From NCBI GenBank assembly GCA_012729675.1, contig JAAYCR010000079.1, positions 1-39,239 on the forward strand: a DNA stretch of 39,239 bases. Direction: 5' to 3'. The stretch is from Phycisphaerae bacterium. Lineage in GTDB: Bacteria; Planctomycetota; Phycisphaerae; Sedimentisphaerales; Anaerohalosphaeraceae. The notes under the pieces were generated by a model. The model was not told the DNA's origin and did not search any database. It saw nothing but the letters and a program-made list of their open reading frames with translations. A program made the translations under genes and the position numbers. This document shows, piece after piece, positions 31,014 to 39,239 of this stretch (within the stretch, counting starts at the first letter, position 1; each line of letters begins with the position of its first letter).

Positions 31014-32624
31014 TTATCCAAACTGGTCGAGAAACGTATTGATCAGCTTGGAGGCCGTTCTTAAGCAGATTGACAAATCCTGCCGAAATGACAGATTCCG
31101 AACATAGCGGGTGTCGTAATAAATCCATTCCTGAAAATCCATCTCGGCCTGCCGTGTGCGGCAGATCTGCCAGAGGCCGGTGATGCCGGGGCGTACCGAC
31201 AGCCGGGCGTCTCGCCAGGCGGGGCAGGCCTCGTTTTCATGTTCGGGCGAAGGACGCGGGCCGACCACGCTCATCTGGCCGAGCAGGACGTTGAAAAACT
31301 GCGGCAGCTCGTCGATGCAGGTGTCGCGCAGAAACTTGCCCACACCGGTGATGCGGGGGTCGTTGTCGATTTTAAACTGCGGGCCATCCACCTGATTGAT
31401 GCCGCGGAGCCGCTCCTGAAGGCTGTCGGCCTGCACCATCATTGTCCTGAATTTGAGACAGTCAAAATCCTTCCCCTGCCGACCCTGCCGCCGGGCGCGA
31501 TAAAAGATCGGGCCGGGACTGGTCAGCTTGAGCATCAGGGTGACCACCACCAAGAGCGGACTGATCAGCAGCAGAATGCAGGATGAAAATACGAGGTCAA
31601 ATATCCGCTTGCCGAAACGGGGATAGGAGAACCGCGGCCAATCGCGATGCGGGCGTGTGCCTTTGCCGTCGTCGGCCAAAGCGGGCAAAAAGCTGGTTTC
31701 CTGCCGTTTGACATTGTCGGACAGATACAGGGCATTCCGAAGACGGTCGCCCGCTTTGACGGTTACCCTCGGCGCGATAATCGAATTTTGCACGACGGCC
31801 TTCGGGCCGATATGTACGCCGTCACCGAGAATGGACGGGCCTGTCACCACAGCCTGTTCGTCAATCTCAACATTGTCGCCCAGCCACACCGGACCGATCA
31901 GCCGTGCAGATGGGGCAATCTTTGCAGCGGCAGACACTCGGTGCAGCCGGTCGGCAGGCATTTGCCGCAGCAGGAACAAGAGCCCCTGGGGCGTGTCGAG
32001 ATCATACACACATCCGCCGAGGCGAAACAGCCGCATCGAAACCCCTTGCTCATTCAGGGTGCGCCGCAGCGCCTCAAACTCAAGGGGAATGCTGCCGCCC
32101 GGTCTGAAACATCGCAGCGCCGCCGGTGGAAAATAGAGGAAAGCGGGAAAATCTGCCTCCAGTTCGGCCGCGGGTTCTTCCATATCGTTTAGAATGCGGC
32201 GATACCCGACAAGATGATTTTGGGGGGTCACGCTGATCAACTCATTCGGTGCGGCCAGTTCCTGCGTGATCTCGACGGCGACGACAGCGGAATCAGACGA
32301 TGAATTCAGCAAGGCTTTGAGCTTTTCACGGTCATAGCGGCATATCACGCGAGCATTGGAAATCAAAAGCCCCTCGCGCATGGCGCCGCTCAGCGAATCG
32401 ACAGAAAGCATCCCGGAATCGAAACGCTCTACCGGGGCGACACTATTATCAACGCGGTCGCTCCATTGAGACGGCACATAAAGCCGCTTTTCAGGAGCGT
32501 CTGTGCCGTCTGTCTGTTCCAGAATCTGCTGTATCAATACGCTTCCAACGCCCGTCAGACAGAACGCCTCCCTGAGACAATCCATTGCCTCTATCTGACG
32601 CGGAGGTATAAGTTTCAGATGCAT
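31014..32624 (-). CDS. Sugar-phosphate transferase with an N-terminal nucleotidyltransferase-like/left-handed-helix module
   Basis: The C-terminal 200 or so residues are an initiating polyisoprenyl-phosphate sugar transferase (WcaJ/PglC family): [85 protein letters not shown]. It transfers the first sugar phosphate to undecaprenyl phosphate. About residues 215-300 contain left-handed-helix repeats ([31 protein letters not shown]). The first 200 residues look like a degenerate nucleotidyltransferase. The exosortase fusion upstream carries a similar module. Length 536 aa, last gene of the operon. No good ribosome site precedes ATG 32624. Confidence 0.9.
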   Translation of the reverse strand: MHLKLIPPRQIEAMDCLREAFCLTGVGSVLIQQILEQTDGTDAPEKRLYVPSQWSDRVDNSVAPVERFDSGMLSVDSLSGAMREGLLISNARVICRYDREKLKALLNSSSDSAVVAVEITQELAAPNELISVTPQNHLVGYRRILNDMEEPAAELEADFPAFLYFPPAALRCFRPGGSIPLEFEALRRTLNEQGVSMRLFRLGGCVYDLDTPQGLLFLLRQMPADRLHRVSAAAKIAPSARLIGPVWLGDNVEIDEQAVVTGPSILGDGVHIGPKAVVQNSIIAPRVTVKAGDRLRNALYLSDNVKRQETSFLPALADDGKGTRPHRDWPRFSYPRFGKRIFDLVFSSCILLLISPLLVVVTLMLKLTSPGPIFYRARRQGRQGKDFDCLKFRTMMVQADSLQERLRGINQVDGPQFKIDNDPRITGVGKFLRDTCIDELPQFFNVLLGQMSVVGPRPSPEHENEACPAWRDARLSVRPGITGLWQICRTRQAEMDFQEWIYYDTRYVRNLSFRQDLSICLRTASKLINTFLDQFG

Positions 32625-32638
32625 AACATTCAGGATGT

Positions 32639-34897
32639 TTATGTGGGTTCGTTGGACTCCGGCGCCGCCGTGATCAGCAGCATCTTCTTGTGTTTTTTCT
32701 TATGCGGCGCTTGTCGGACTTGTTCCTTTTCGCTGTAGCCATAGCCATACCCATATCCATAGCGGCGATAGCTGTGCGCCGTTTTAACATTGTTGACCAC
32801 GGTGCCGATGATGTTGGCTTTGATTTCATTGAGGCGCTGAATGGCCTCTTTCATTTCCTCTTTGGACGTATGTCCGATATAGCTGGTCAGAATAACGCCG
32901 TCGGCCATTTTGGCCCACACCATCGCATCCGAAAACGCCAGCACCGGCGGCGTGTCAATGATAATATAGTCGAAGCTGTCCTTGAGGCGGCGAATACGCT
33001 TCGGCGTTTCAGGGATGGACAGCAGTTCCAGTGCATCCTGACTGTTGCGGACATCCGAGGCCAACACCGACAGACTTGTTCCCTCGACGGGACAGACCGC
33101 TTTATAAATATCGGCGCCGAATAAATAATCCTGAATGCCGCTAAGCGATTGGGGTAAATCCAGCATCAAGGCGATATCCGGTTTGCGAAGATCGCCGTCG
33201 ATTAATAGGGTCTTTCGGCCGGAGCGGGCAAAACTGGTGGCCAGATTGACCGCCAGCGTCGTCTTGCCGTCGCCCATCCCGGGACTGGTGACGACCAGCA
33301 GTTTGGTGCTGCCGTCGCCGTTGAGCAGGCCGAGATTGGCGCGAATGGTCTGATAGTCGTCCATCAGTTGACGGCCCAGCATCTTTCGGCTGACGTGATC
33401 GGGCCCGGTCGTGGTGCCGATGATACGCACGCCGATGCGACTGGCCACCTGATCCGGCGCCAAAACCCGGCGATCCAGCTTGGCCAGCAGCAGCGCCAGC
33501 GCCACGCCCATCGCAAGACCGCCGAAGGGCGCCGCCATCGCCAATTTCATCTTTTTGCCTTCCGCCGAGACGCTTCTGGCCCACGAGGCGACGGAAATAC
33601 GGGGCCGCCGGTCGCGTTCAATGTTGAGTTCCTCGATGCGGCGGCTTATTTCATTGTAGATTTGTCGCGTATTTTCATATTGCTCGCGCAGATCGTCAAT
33701 ATCCAACTGTGTGCGGCCGATACGAACCGTGCTGTCATCGTGCAGTTTGAGCTGTTCCTGAATCTTTTCCTCATAGGTGATCAGTTGGTTCAATTCCGCC
33801 TTGAGCGCGTCCAGTTCGGCCTCTCGCACCCGTCGTGCATCGGCCAGTGCCGTCTGCTCATGGCGCGCGGTCACGTCGGCCTGTTGTCGTTCGAGTTCGG
33901 CCTGCAGTTCGGCAAGAATCTGTGTTCGCCGCTGCATTTCGGGGTTGGTATCGAGCATGGTCGCCTGGCCGTCTCGAATCAGTTGATTGTACCGCTGGAT
34001 ATCCTGACGCAGGGCAAGGATATCCGGATCGCTTTCGACACGGGCCTGCACCTGATCGGCAATATCGGCCAGCGTCAATTCATCCTGCAGTTGATCTTCG
34101 CGGGTCATCACGCGGGCTTCCATCAGCATACGCTGGACGCCGATTGAGACCTGCTCGCGCTGAAGCGTGGCCACCTGCTGGAGGGCAATTTCCTGACGTC
34201 CGGTCAACTCCTGTGTGCCGTATTCGTCCACCCGTTCCCGAATTTGGACCCGCTGGCGGCGCATCTGTTCTTCCAGTGTGCGGCGCTGGGTCTCAAGCCG
34301 GGACAGGCGATCGTCGAGAGCAGTGATTTCGTCGGTCTTGACCACCGCCTCATAGCTGCGCAGAAAGGCATCAATGAGTTTTTCGGCATCGGACGGATGT
34401 TCCGATGTCATCCGGACCACGAGAAATTCGGTGTCTCTTTCGGGAATGACCTGAACATCTTTTTTGACGACCTTGGTACGCAGCGCCTGGAGTAGATTGT
34501 CCTCTGGGTCAAAAAAGGCCAAACGGCTGTCTTTGACCGCATCGGCGACGCGATTAAGGATCACATCGCTGGTCATGACGCCGGCTTGCGTATTTTTATA
34601 CGTCAAATACGCCCCACTGCCCCCGGTGGTGGTCGTTTCAAACATAATCGGGGCAACCACCGGCGAAATCTGTACATACCCGTGCGTGTCGAACTTATCG
34701 GGCATCTTAAACCAAATCGCCGCCGCGCCGCCGCCGCCAAAGACAATCGCACAGAACAACACAAGAAACCAGCGGCGCAAGACCGCCTTGACCAGCTCGA
34801 ATAGGTCATCGTGGGATTGGGATCCGTGGACCGGCTCGCCAAACTCCACCACCTCGCCTTGCACCGGCATATAAGGTTGTTTCTCTATATCGTTCAT
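32639..34897 (-). CDS. Wzc-like chain-length regulator and tyrosine kinase, 752 aa
   Basis: An N-terminal Wzz domain has a membrane segment near residues 42-63 and a second near 480-500, with long coiled coils between them (about 195-460). The C-terminal BY-kinase has Walker A SPGMGDGKTTLAVNLA (K545), the A' motif LLIDGDLRKPD and Walker B FDYIIIDTPP. A Tyr-Gly tail, SYRRYGYGYGYGYSEKE, is the expected autophosphorylation cluster. It controls polymer length and export at the inner membrane. It starts 20 bp after the exosortase fusion and ends 14 bp before the sugar transferase, so all are in one operon. Confidence 0.94.
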   Translation of the reverse strand: MNDIEKQPYMPVQGEVVEFGEPVHGSQSHDDLFELVKAVLRRWFLVLFCAIVFGGGGAAAIWFKMPDKFDTHGYVQISPVVAPIMFETTTTGGSGAYLTYKNTQAGVMTSDVILNRVADAVKDSRLAFFDPEDNLLQALRTKVVKKDVQVIPERDTEFLVVRMTSEHPSDAEKLIDAFLRSYEAVVKTDEITALDDRLSRLETQRRTLEEQMRRQRVQIRERVDEYGTQELTGRQEIALQQVATLQREQVSIGVQRMLMEARVMTREDQLQDELTLADIADQVQARVESDPDILALRQDIQRYNQLIRDGQATMLDTNPEMQRRTQILAELQAELERQQADVTARHEQTALADARRVREAELDALKAELNQLITYEEKIQEQLKLHDDSTVRIGRTQLDIDDLREQYENTRQIYNEISRRIEELNIERDRRPRISVASWARSVSAEGKKMKLAMAAPFGGLAMGVALALLLAKLDRRVLAPDQVASRIGVRIIGTTTGPDHVSRKMLGRQLMDDYQTIRANLGLLNGDGSTKLLVVTSPGMGDGKTTLAVNLATSFARSGRKTLLIDGDLRKPDIALMLDLPQSLSGIQDYLFGADIYKAVCPVEGTSLSVLASDVRNSQDALELLSIPETPKRIRRLKDSFDYIIIDTPPVLAFSDAMVWAKMADGVILTSYIGHTSKEEMKEAIQRLNEIKANIIGTVVNNVKTAHSYRRYGYGYGYGYSEKEQVRQAPHKKKHKKMLLITAAPESNEPT

Positions 34898-34917
34898 ATT
34901 CTCCCTATTCGGGCAAA

Positions 34918-36903
34918 TTATCCATCGCTACTATTTCGACTGAAAACGAGCTGATGTTCAACTCTTTTTGGCTTTTGAAATAAAACTTTTAAAAGCCATA
35001 ACTGGAAAACGACCACTCCTATCGCCAATGGCATCATGGCCAGGCCGCCGAAGTCGTGGAATAGTTCCTCCAGTGCCTCCGTGCGGAGATACGTAAAGGC
35101 CAAAGAGGTTAGGGTCAAGCGTATCGTATTACAGAGTAAGGCAATTGGAATTGTAGAAACAAGAACTACCGCCTTTTCCCATCTTTTTCGAGTTGAAATT
35201 AATACGATAAAGCCACTGATGACAAAAAAGGCCGTCAGCATCCGTAAGCCATTACAGGCTTCTGCAACGGCCACGATGGTCTCACCGATCTGAATGATAT
35301 TGCCCTGACGGACGGCACTGTAGCCCAAGGCCTCGAGTGAAAAGACCGCCGACACGGTCGCCCACTCCTGAAGGGGAAGCGTGACCCTTGACTCGACCCG
35401 ATTGGGTAATGGAAGCATCAAAAACAAGAAGATAAAGACAGGTGCAAAGCGCCCGAAGAAACGCCATCCGAAGAGCAACAGGACGATGCCGCCGATTGAA
35501 AGAACCAAGGCCAGACGCTCGGCTGAGGCAAACATATAATACAGGCCAAAGAGGCGAAATGCCTGCGCCGCCAGCAGCAGTCCCAGCCCTGTCCAGGCGG
35601 GACGGACCGGACAATCCAAATAACGATCCCGACGAGACCAGAGTACGTAAGCGGCCAAAAAGGGAACGAGCAGTCCGCAGGAATACTCATCGCTTTCCAG
35701 CCAGATATGCCATAGCTGAACGATTGTCGGACGCCAGTAAGTGGCGATCAATCCGCCCAAAAGAAGTGCCGCTAAGGTAATCAGCGTCCACTTCAAAACA
35801 GGCTGACGCAGATAATCGGCCAGTGTTCTCGATTTGTCTTCTGCCTCGACAGGACGACGAACCGGTTGTTTTAGCCGCAGCCGAAGCGATTCAAAAGGCG
35901 CCACCAGGCGATTTTTCGGTTTCGGCGCTAATTGTCCATCCAATTTGACGCTGGACGGAATCGTCCGCTCCTGATCGATCAGTGACTGGCGAATATGGCA
36001 ATTGCGGCCAATTTTTGCATTTTCCCAGATCACGGCCTGTTCGACACACGAATTATGTCCGATTGTGACACCCTTGCCGATCAGTGTCGGGCCAAGAATG
36101 ATCGCATCGGATGCAATGCGAGCGCCGGATTCAATCAGCACCGGGCCGCATATTCGGACAGAGTCGGCAATCTGAACATCCCGACCCACCCATACATCCC
36201 GGCCGGCCTTCCACGGCTCAACGCCGGAGGGCGGGGACTGCGCTGATTGAAGCTTCGTTAGAAATTGACTGGCGGCACAGAGATACTGCGGCCATCGTAC
36301 AAACGTTCCCAAATCGCAAGAGACACGCGCTGAGAAGATTTTTTTATCCGCGGCCACCAGAGACGGGACGAGTCCTTCTTTGATGTCGCAATAGCCCTTT
36401 GGGGGGATCGCGTCAAGTATCGACGGCTCGCACATATAGAGTTGGGCGTCGTGTAACCGCTTGGCATCGGGTTCAACCGCATTGAAAAAGATCGTCATTG
36501 ACGCATCGCCGGACTGATGGGTCCGTATCAGTTCGTCAACATCCGGCGGCATCAGCGTACAGGCCGCAAAGGCAAGCAAGAGCTCATCGCGTCCCGGTTC
36601 GGCGGCGTCGCGGATGCAGCCGGCGGTGCCGCGCGGCATCGTCGCCTCAATAAACCGCACATCCAGATGCGCGGGCAGTTGGATGTTTTCGCGAACCTGG
36701 TCGGCGCTGTTTTCACAGCACAGCACAAACCGCCGGAGGCCTTGCGCAGCTAGCCCCTCAATCAGATGCTGCACAACAGGCTTGCCGGCGACGGGCCACA
36801 GCGCGCGGTTCAGCCGGGTGGCCGTCGGGCAGCGTCCGAAGTCCCGCGCGCCGATGAGAATCACCGCTTTCACTTGCTCCATAGAATATGATGGGTTCGC
36901 CAT
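34918..36903 (-). CDS. Nucleotidyltransferase/left-handed-helix protein fused to an exosortase
   Basis: Residues 1-230 resemble a sugar-nucleotide pyrophosphorylase (VKAVILIGARDFGRCPT..., KPVVQHLIEGL), but the GGxGTRL signature is altered, so activity is doubtful. About 230-320 are left-handed-helix repeats (VWVGRDVQIADSVRI, TLIGKGVTIGHNSCV). After a linker, 375-645 is an exosortase with eight or so membrane segments and the catalytic triad C550 (VAEACNGLRML), R595 (CNTIRLTL) and H616 (FHDFGGLAMM). Exosortases cut PEP-CTERM proteins. The fusion would tie sorting to a polymer-sugar module. It starts in a TAATG overlap with the SDR gene. Confidence 0.88.
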   Translation of the reverse strand: MANPSYSMEQVKAVILIGARDFGRCPTATRLNRALWPVAGKPVVQHLIEGLAAQGLRRFVLCCENSADQVRENIQLPAHLDVRFIEATMPRGTAGCIRDAAEPGRDELLLAFAACTLMPPDVDELIRTHQSGDASMTIFFNAVEPDAKRLHDAQLYMCEPSILDAIPPKGYCDIKEGLVPSLVAADKKIFSARVSCDLGTFVRWPQYLCAASQFLTKLQSAQSPPSGVEPWKAGRDVWVGRDVQIADSVRICGPVLIESGARIASDAIILGPTLIGKGVTIGHNSCVEQAVIWENAKIGRNCHIRQSLIDQERTIPSSVKLDGQLAPKPKNRLVAPFESLRLRLKQPVRRPVEAEDKSRTLADYLRQPVLKWTLITLAALLLGGLIATYWRPTIVQLWHIWLESDEYSCGLLVPFLAAYVLWSRRDRYLDCPVRPAWTGLGLLLAAQAFRLFGLYYMFASAERLALVLSIGGIVLLLFGWRFFGRFAPVFIFLFLMLPLPNRVESRVTLPLQEWATVSAVFSLEALGYSAVRQGNIIQIGETIVAVAEACNGLRMLTAFFVISGFIVLISTRKRWEKAVVLVSTIPIALLCNTIRLTLTSLAFTYLRTEALEELFHDFGGLAMMPLAIGVVVFQLWLLKVLFQKPKRVEHQLVFSRNSSDG

Positions 36904-37865
36904 TATTCCTTCTTTGCCGCTTCAATAATCAATTCAAGTGTTTGTTGAAGATCGTATCGCGGCTGAAAACCGATCTGACTTCGGATGCGTTCCAGGCTCG
37001 GCACGCGACGCATCATATCGTCAAAAGATCGGCCATACGCCTCTTCGTAACTGACCAATTCTTTTTGGCTCCGGCTGACGGTCATCGCAATGATCCTGTC
37101 GGCCAGGGCTTCCATTGAGATCTCTTCGTCAGAGCCGATATTATAGACCCGTCCAGCGGCCTGGGGACAGTCCATCAGGCCGGTCAGCCCGTCGATCACA
37201 TCAAACACACAAGAGAAACATCGCGTCTGACGGCCGTCGCCGTATATCCGGATCGGTTCGTTCTTGATCGCTTGCTCCACAAATCGCGGGATGACCATCC
37301 CGTACCGTCCTGTTTGACGCGGGCCGACGGTATTGAACAACCGGGCGATCACGACCGGCAGGCCGTACTGCTGATGATACGCCAAGGCGAGAAATTCGTC
37401 AATGGCCTTGCTGCACGCATACGACCAGCGGCTGAAGCGCGTACTACCCAGGACGGTGTCATCGTCTTCGTGGAAGGGAATCGCCTCGCTCTTGCCATAG
37501 ACCTCGCTGGTGGAGGCGATGAGGACTTTTTTGCCGAATTTGTTGGCGATGGACAGGACGACCTCGGTGCCGTGAATGTTGGTCTCGATGGTGTGGACGG
37601 GCTGATCGACGATGAGCTGAACGCCGACCGCCGCGGCCAGATGATACACCACATCGCAGCGCTCGATCAACAGGTGCATTGTGTCGGTGTTGCGGACTGA
37701 GTCCAGCACGAAGGAGAAGTTGGGAAGCCCCCGCACCGCCGCCAGATTGTCCAGACTGCCGGTGCTGAGGTCGTCAATAACCACAACGTGATGCCCCTGC
37801 CCCAGCAGCCGCTCGGCCAAGTGCGATCCGATAAACCCCGCCCCGCCGGTAATGAGAATTGTCAT
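36903..37865 (-). CDS. NAD-dependent NDP-sugar epimerase/dehydratase (extended SDR)
   Basis: The Rossmann motif GGAGFIGSHLAERL near the N-terminus binds NAD, and SYACSK near 150 holds the catalytic Tyr and Lys. Extended-SDR features NTVGPRQTGRYGMV and YGDGRQTRCFSCV match UDP-glucose epimerase/UDP-xylose synthase-like enzymes. It is the first gene of the operon, so it likely makes a sugar nucleotide for the polymer. The start is ATG 37865 (MTILITGG); an upstream ATG adds five residues. The stop overlaps the exosortase start. Confidence 0.9.
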   Translation of the reverse strand: MTILITGGAGFIGSHLAERLLGQGHHVVVIDDLSTGSLDNLAAVRGLPNFSFVLDSVRNTDTMHLLIERCDVVYHLAAAVGVQLIVDQPVHTIETNIHGTEVVLSIANKFGKKVLIASTSEVYGKSEAIPFHEDDDTVLGSTRFSRWSYACSKAIDEFLALAYHQQYGLPVVIARLFNTVGPRQTGRYGMVIPRFVEQAIKNEPIRIYGDGRQTRCFSCVFDVIDGLTGLMDCPQAAGRVYNIGSDEEISMEALADRIIAMTVSRSQKELVSYEEAYGRSFDDMMRRVPSLERIRSQIGFQPRYDLQQTLELIIEAAKKE

Positions 37866-37894
37866 CGTCTTGGTACTCACTTGTTTGTTATTTC

Positions 37895-37930
37895 AAAATG
37901 GGTTCGTTTCGTAATTTTTGATTTTTACGC
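37895..37930. repeat. TGGGTTCGTTT motif upstream of the SDR gene
   Basis: AAAATGGGTTCGTTTCGTAA followed by TTTTTGATTTTT resembles segments at 22824-22843 and 22905-22936. It may be a dispersed short repeat lying in the leader of the exopolysaccharide operon. No clear promoter is seen in 37866-37995. Confidence 0.45.
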
Positions 37931-37947
37931 CTAAATACAGGATTTTC

Positions 37948-37983
37948 ACCCAGAAAATATATTAATAAAGCTATATTTGGGTG
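37948..37983 (-). terminator. AT-rich hairpin after the 297-aa gene
   Basis: CACCCA...TATA and TATATTTGGGTG form an imperfect stem of about 12 pairs, 13 bp beyond the stop of the upstream gene. No long T-run follows, so it is a weak terminator candidate. Confidence 0.5.
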
Positions 37984-37995
37984 ATTAAGTTTTAT

Positions 37996-38889
37996 TTAAG
38001 TTTCTGTTTTAAGGCCGTCAATGTTCAGGTCCACCTGCACCGGCGCCGGGACATAATCCCCCTTGCGCTGTCGCTGGCAGCGCTCTAACTGGCTGATGGC
38101 CTTGTAGAGCTGGCGCTCGATGGCGGTTTCGTAGCGCAAGAGGTTGTCCATCTCGGATTTGGGGGGTAGAGAGCCTCTTTGTTTGAGGGCTGACAGCCGG
38201 AGGCGGTTTTGGGTCTTGTCTTTTTGGAGTTTGGGAATCATCGTTTTCGCTCTATCGAACTGTTTTTGACACGATTCGATCAGCAACTGCCAGATTTGCA
38301 TATTGGTGAAACCCTTTCGCGTCAAGGCATCCTTGATTCCCCGTGGACTGTAATCCGTCGCACCGATCAAAAGGTAAGAATATGTTTCACTCAATCCGTC
38401 CCAGATTTCATCGTCAGTGTAAATCTCTTCAAGACTGGCCTCTTTTTCAAACAGTTGGGATAATTTATCGAGATCATATTGCCAGTTCTTTAGTGCTTGC
38501 TGGCATTCTAATATTTTGTCGTCGATTTGTGCATCCGTGTCATGGCTTTTCTTATAGTAGTCATCCGTGGCCGTGTCGAGATGTTGACGAAGGACACCGA
38601 CTTCGTAGCGATGGGCGCGGCCAAGCCGCCAGTAGCAGACGGCGATTTTTTCAACCAGCATCTCTTCTAAAGAACCCACGGGGTTGAATTGATCAATAAA
38701 ATCGGCCAGCAAGTCATCAAAGGCCTGCTGGTCTTCGGCGCCCTCTCCTTCGGTGATCACGACGTTCTTGGCCAAAAGGCCGTGCTTGAGCGAATTGCGG
38801 GAGGCGAGGGCCTTGCCGGCTTCACTGGTCGGGCCGGTGGATTTTAGCGCATTTTGCTGATTGGCGGCTAATTGTTTTTCTGAAATCAT
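37996..38889 (-). CDS. Conserved hypothetical protein, 297 aa
   Basis: The N-terminus NQQNALKSTGPTSEAGKALA followed by SLKHGLLAKN matches a widespread bacterial family of unknown function, frequent in Planctomycetota and often near mobile or repeated DNA. The rest is helical and charged, rich in Gln, with no membrane segment. AAGGAG eight bases before ATG 38889 fits the start. It lies upstream of the exopolysaccharide operon on the same strand but is separated from it by a hairpin. I assign no function. Confidence 0.75.
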   Translation of the reverse strand: MISEKQLAANQQNALKSTGPTSEAGKALASRNSLKHGLLAKNVVITEGEGAEDQQAFDDLLADFIDQFNPVGSLEEMLVEKIAVCYWRLGRAHRYEVGVLRQHLDTATDDYYKKSHDTDAQIDDKILECQQALKNWQYDLDKLSQLFEKEASLEEIYTDDEIWDGLSETYSYLLIGATDYSPRGIKDALTRKGFTNMQIWQLLIESCQKQFDRAKTMIPKLQKDKTQNRLRLSALKQRGSLPPKSEMDNLLRYETAIERQLYKAISQLERCQRQRKGDYVPAPVQVDLNIDGLKTET

Positions 38890-38954
38890 CGTTTGACTCC
38901 TTTCAAAACTGAAAGTTCATAATAGAGATGTAGAACACCACTGCCCTACACTCT

Positions 38955-38983
38955 ATTATAGCCTATTTTCATCAGAAGTGAAA
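38955..38983 (-). promoter_or_regulatory. Candidate promoter of the 297-aa gene
   Basis: A perfect TATAAT (38960-38955) on the - strand has TTTCAC or TTCACT at a spacing of 17 or 16. The predicted leader to ATG 38889 is about 60 nt. Confidence 0.5.
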
Positions 38984-39043
38984 GGATTTTTTACAGAAAA
39001 TCATGAGATCAATACGTTAATTATCGGACGCCATTGTAACCAT

Positions 39044-39070
39044 GAAGCACACGAAGAACTCGAAGATTTT
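39044..39070. repeat. Three 9-nt repeats (GAAGNNNNN)
   Basis: GAAGCACAC, GAAGAACTC and GAAGATTTT follow in strict 9-nt register. A small GAGGCG/CGCCTC hairpin lies just after (39091-39106). The gap 38984-39239 otherwise shows no convincing gene. Confidence 0.6.
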
Positions 39071-39162
39071 GTTATGAAGCAAGAAAAATGAGGCGAGAGC
39101 GCCTCTATACTAACAGGCCCGATAGATCCTGCTCGAAAAACATTTCTGTGCGGACTGACCGG

Positions 39163-39200
39163 GTCTGCCAGAGCGTCTTGGCAGACGGTTTTTCTTTTTT
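39163..39200 (+). terminator. Intrinsic terminator near the right edge
   Basis: GTCTGCCA and TGGCAGAC flank an 8-nt loop, followed by a run of T's broken by one C (39189-39200). The + strand gene or RNA it ends is not identified; nothing clear precedes it inside the window. Confidence 0.75.
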
Positions 39201-39239
39201 CCCCGCTGATGTAAATATCGATGTCCGAAGCCATATAAA

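Noticed and set aside
39001-39234. 77-codon - strand frame at the right edge
   Set aside because: It crosses a strong + strand terminator and a 9-nt repeat tract and has no family resemblance.

Overview
The window looks like a piece of a Planctomycetota chromosome, most likely class Phycisphaerae. The evidence is a PEP-CTERM protein, a pseudopilin of the H-X9-DG type, a secreted protein with a dockerin-like tail, an integrase with the planctomycete-style N-L-R-S box, and GC-rich core genes beside a cobalamin riboswitch. Placement is by motif recognition only; no database search was possible.

Region 1 (1-5391) is the right end of an integrated element that stops at a tRNA-Val(TAC) gene. Left to right, all on the + strand, it carries a primase-helicase (cut by the window edge), small unknown genes, a P27-like terminase small subunit, a small basic protein, an Xre-type regulator under a near-perfect promoter, and a tyrosine integrase whose reading frame ends inside the tRNA. 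This gene set resembles phage satellites. The element also contains seven hairpins in two clusters, built on a 39-nt unit with changing stems in a constant frame. One cluster lies in the primase reading frame and one is non-coding.

Region 2 (5551-13471) holds DNA repair and core genes. On the - strand, a strong promoter at 10939-10967 precedes a DEDDh exonuclease with a BRCT domain, an unknown gene, a mosaic NAD-dependent DNA ligase, a SWIM zinc-finger protein and ribD. Much of this run is AT-rich, and the composition changes inside ligA. On the + strand are ruvC, ruvA and ruvB.

Region 3 (13567-20396) is a - strand glucuronoxylan locus: GH67 alpha-glucuronidase, GH10 xylanase and a GH2 LacZ-like enzyme, all exported.

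Region 4 (20696-27766) is mostly housekeeping: a nucleoside deaminase, cardiolipin synthase, Blc-type lipocalin, a PfkB-family protein lacking the catalytic Asp, queC and queF (divergent), a zinc-ribbon protein and a ComF protein. Its gaps are filled with degenerate heptanucleotide repeats.

Region 5 (27836-30950) is a - strand cobalamin riboswitch, a terminator, then three surface-protein genes: a PEP-CTERM protein, a dockerin-tailed protein and a pseudopilin. It reads as a B12-repressed surface operon. Region 6 (31014-37865), directly upstream on the same strand, is an exopolysaccharide/exosortase operon: an NDP-sugar epimerase-like SDR, a nucleotidyltransferase fused to an exosortase, a Wzc-like tyrosine kinase, and a sugar-phosphate transferase with its own nucleotidyltransferase-like/left-handed-helix N-terminus. 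The exosortase may process the neighbouring PEP-CTERM protein. A gene of unknown function (37996-38889) and a repeat-bearing gap close the window.
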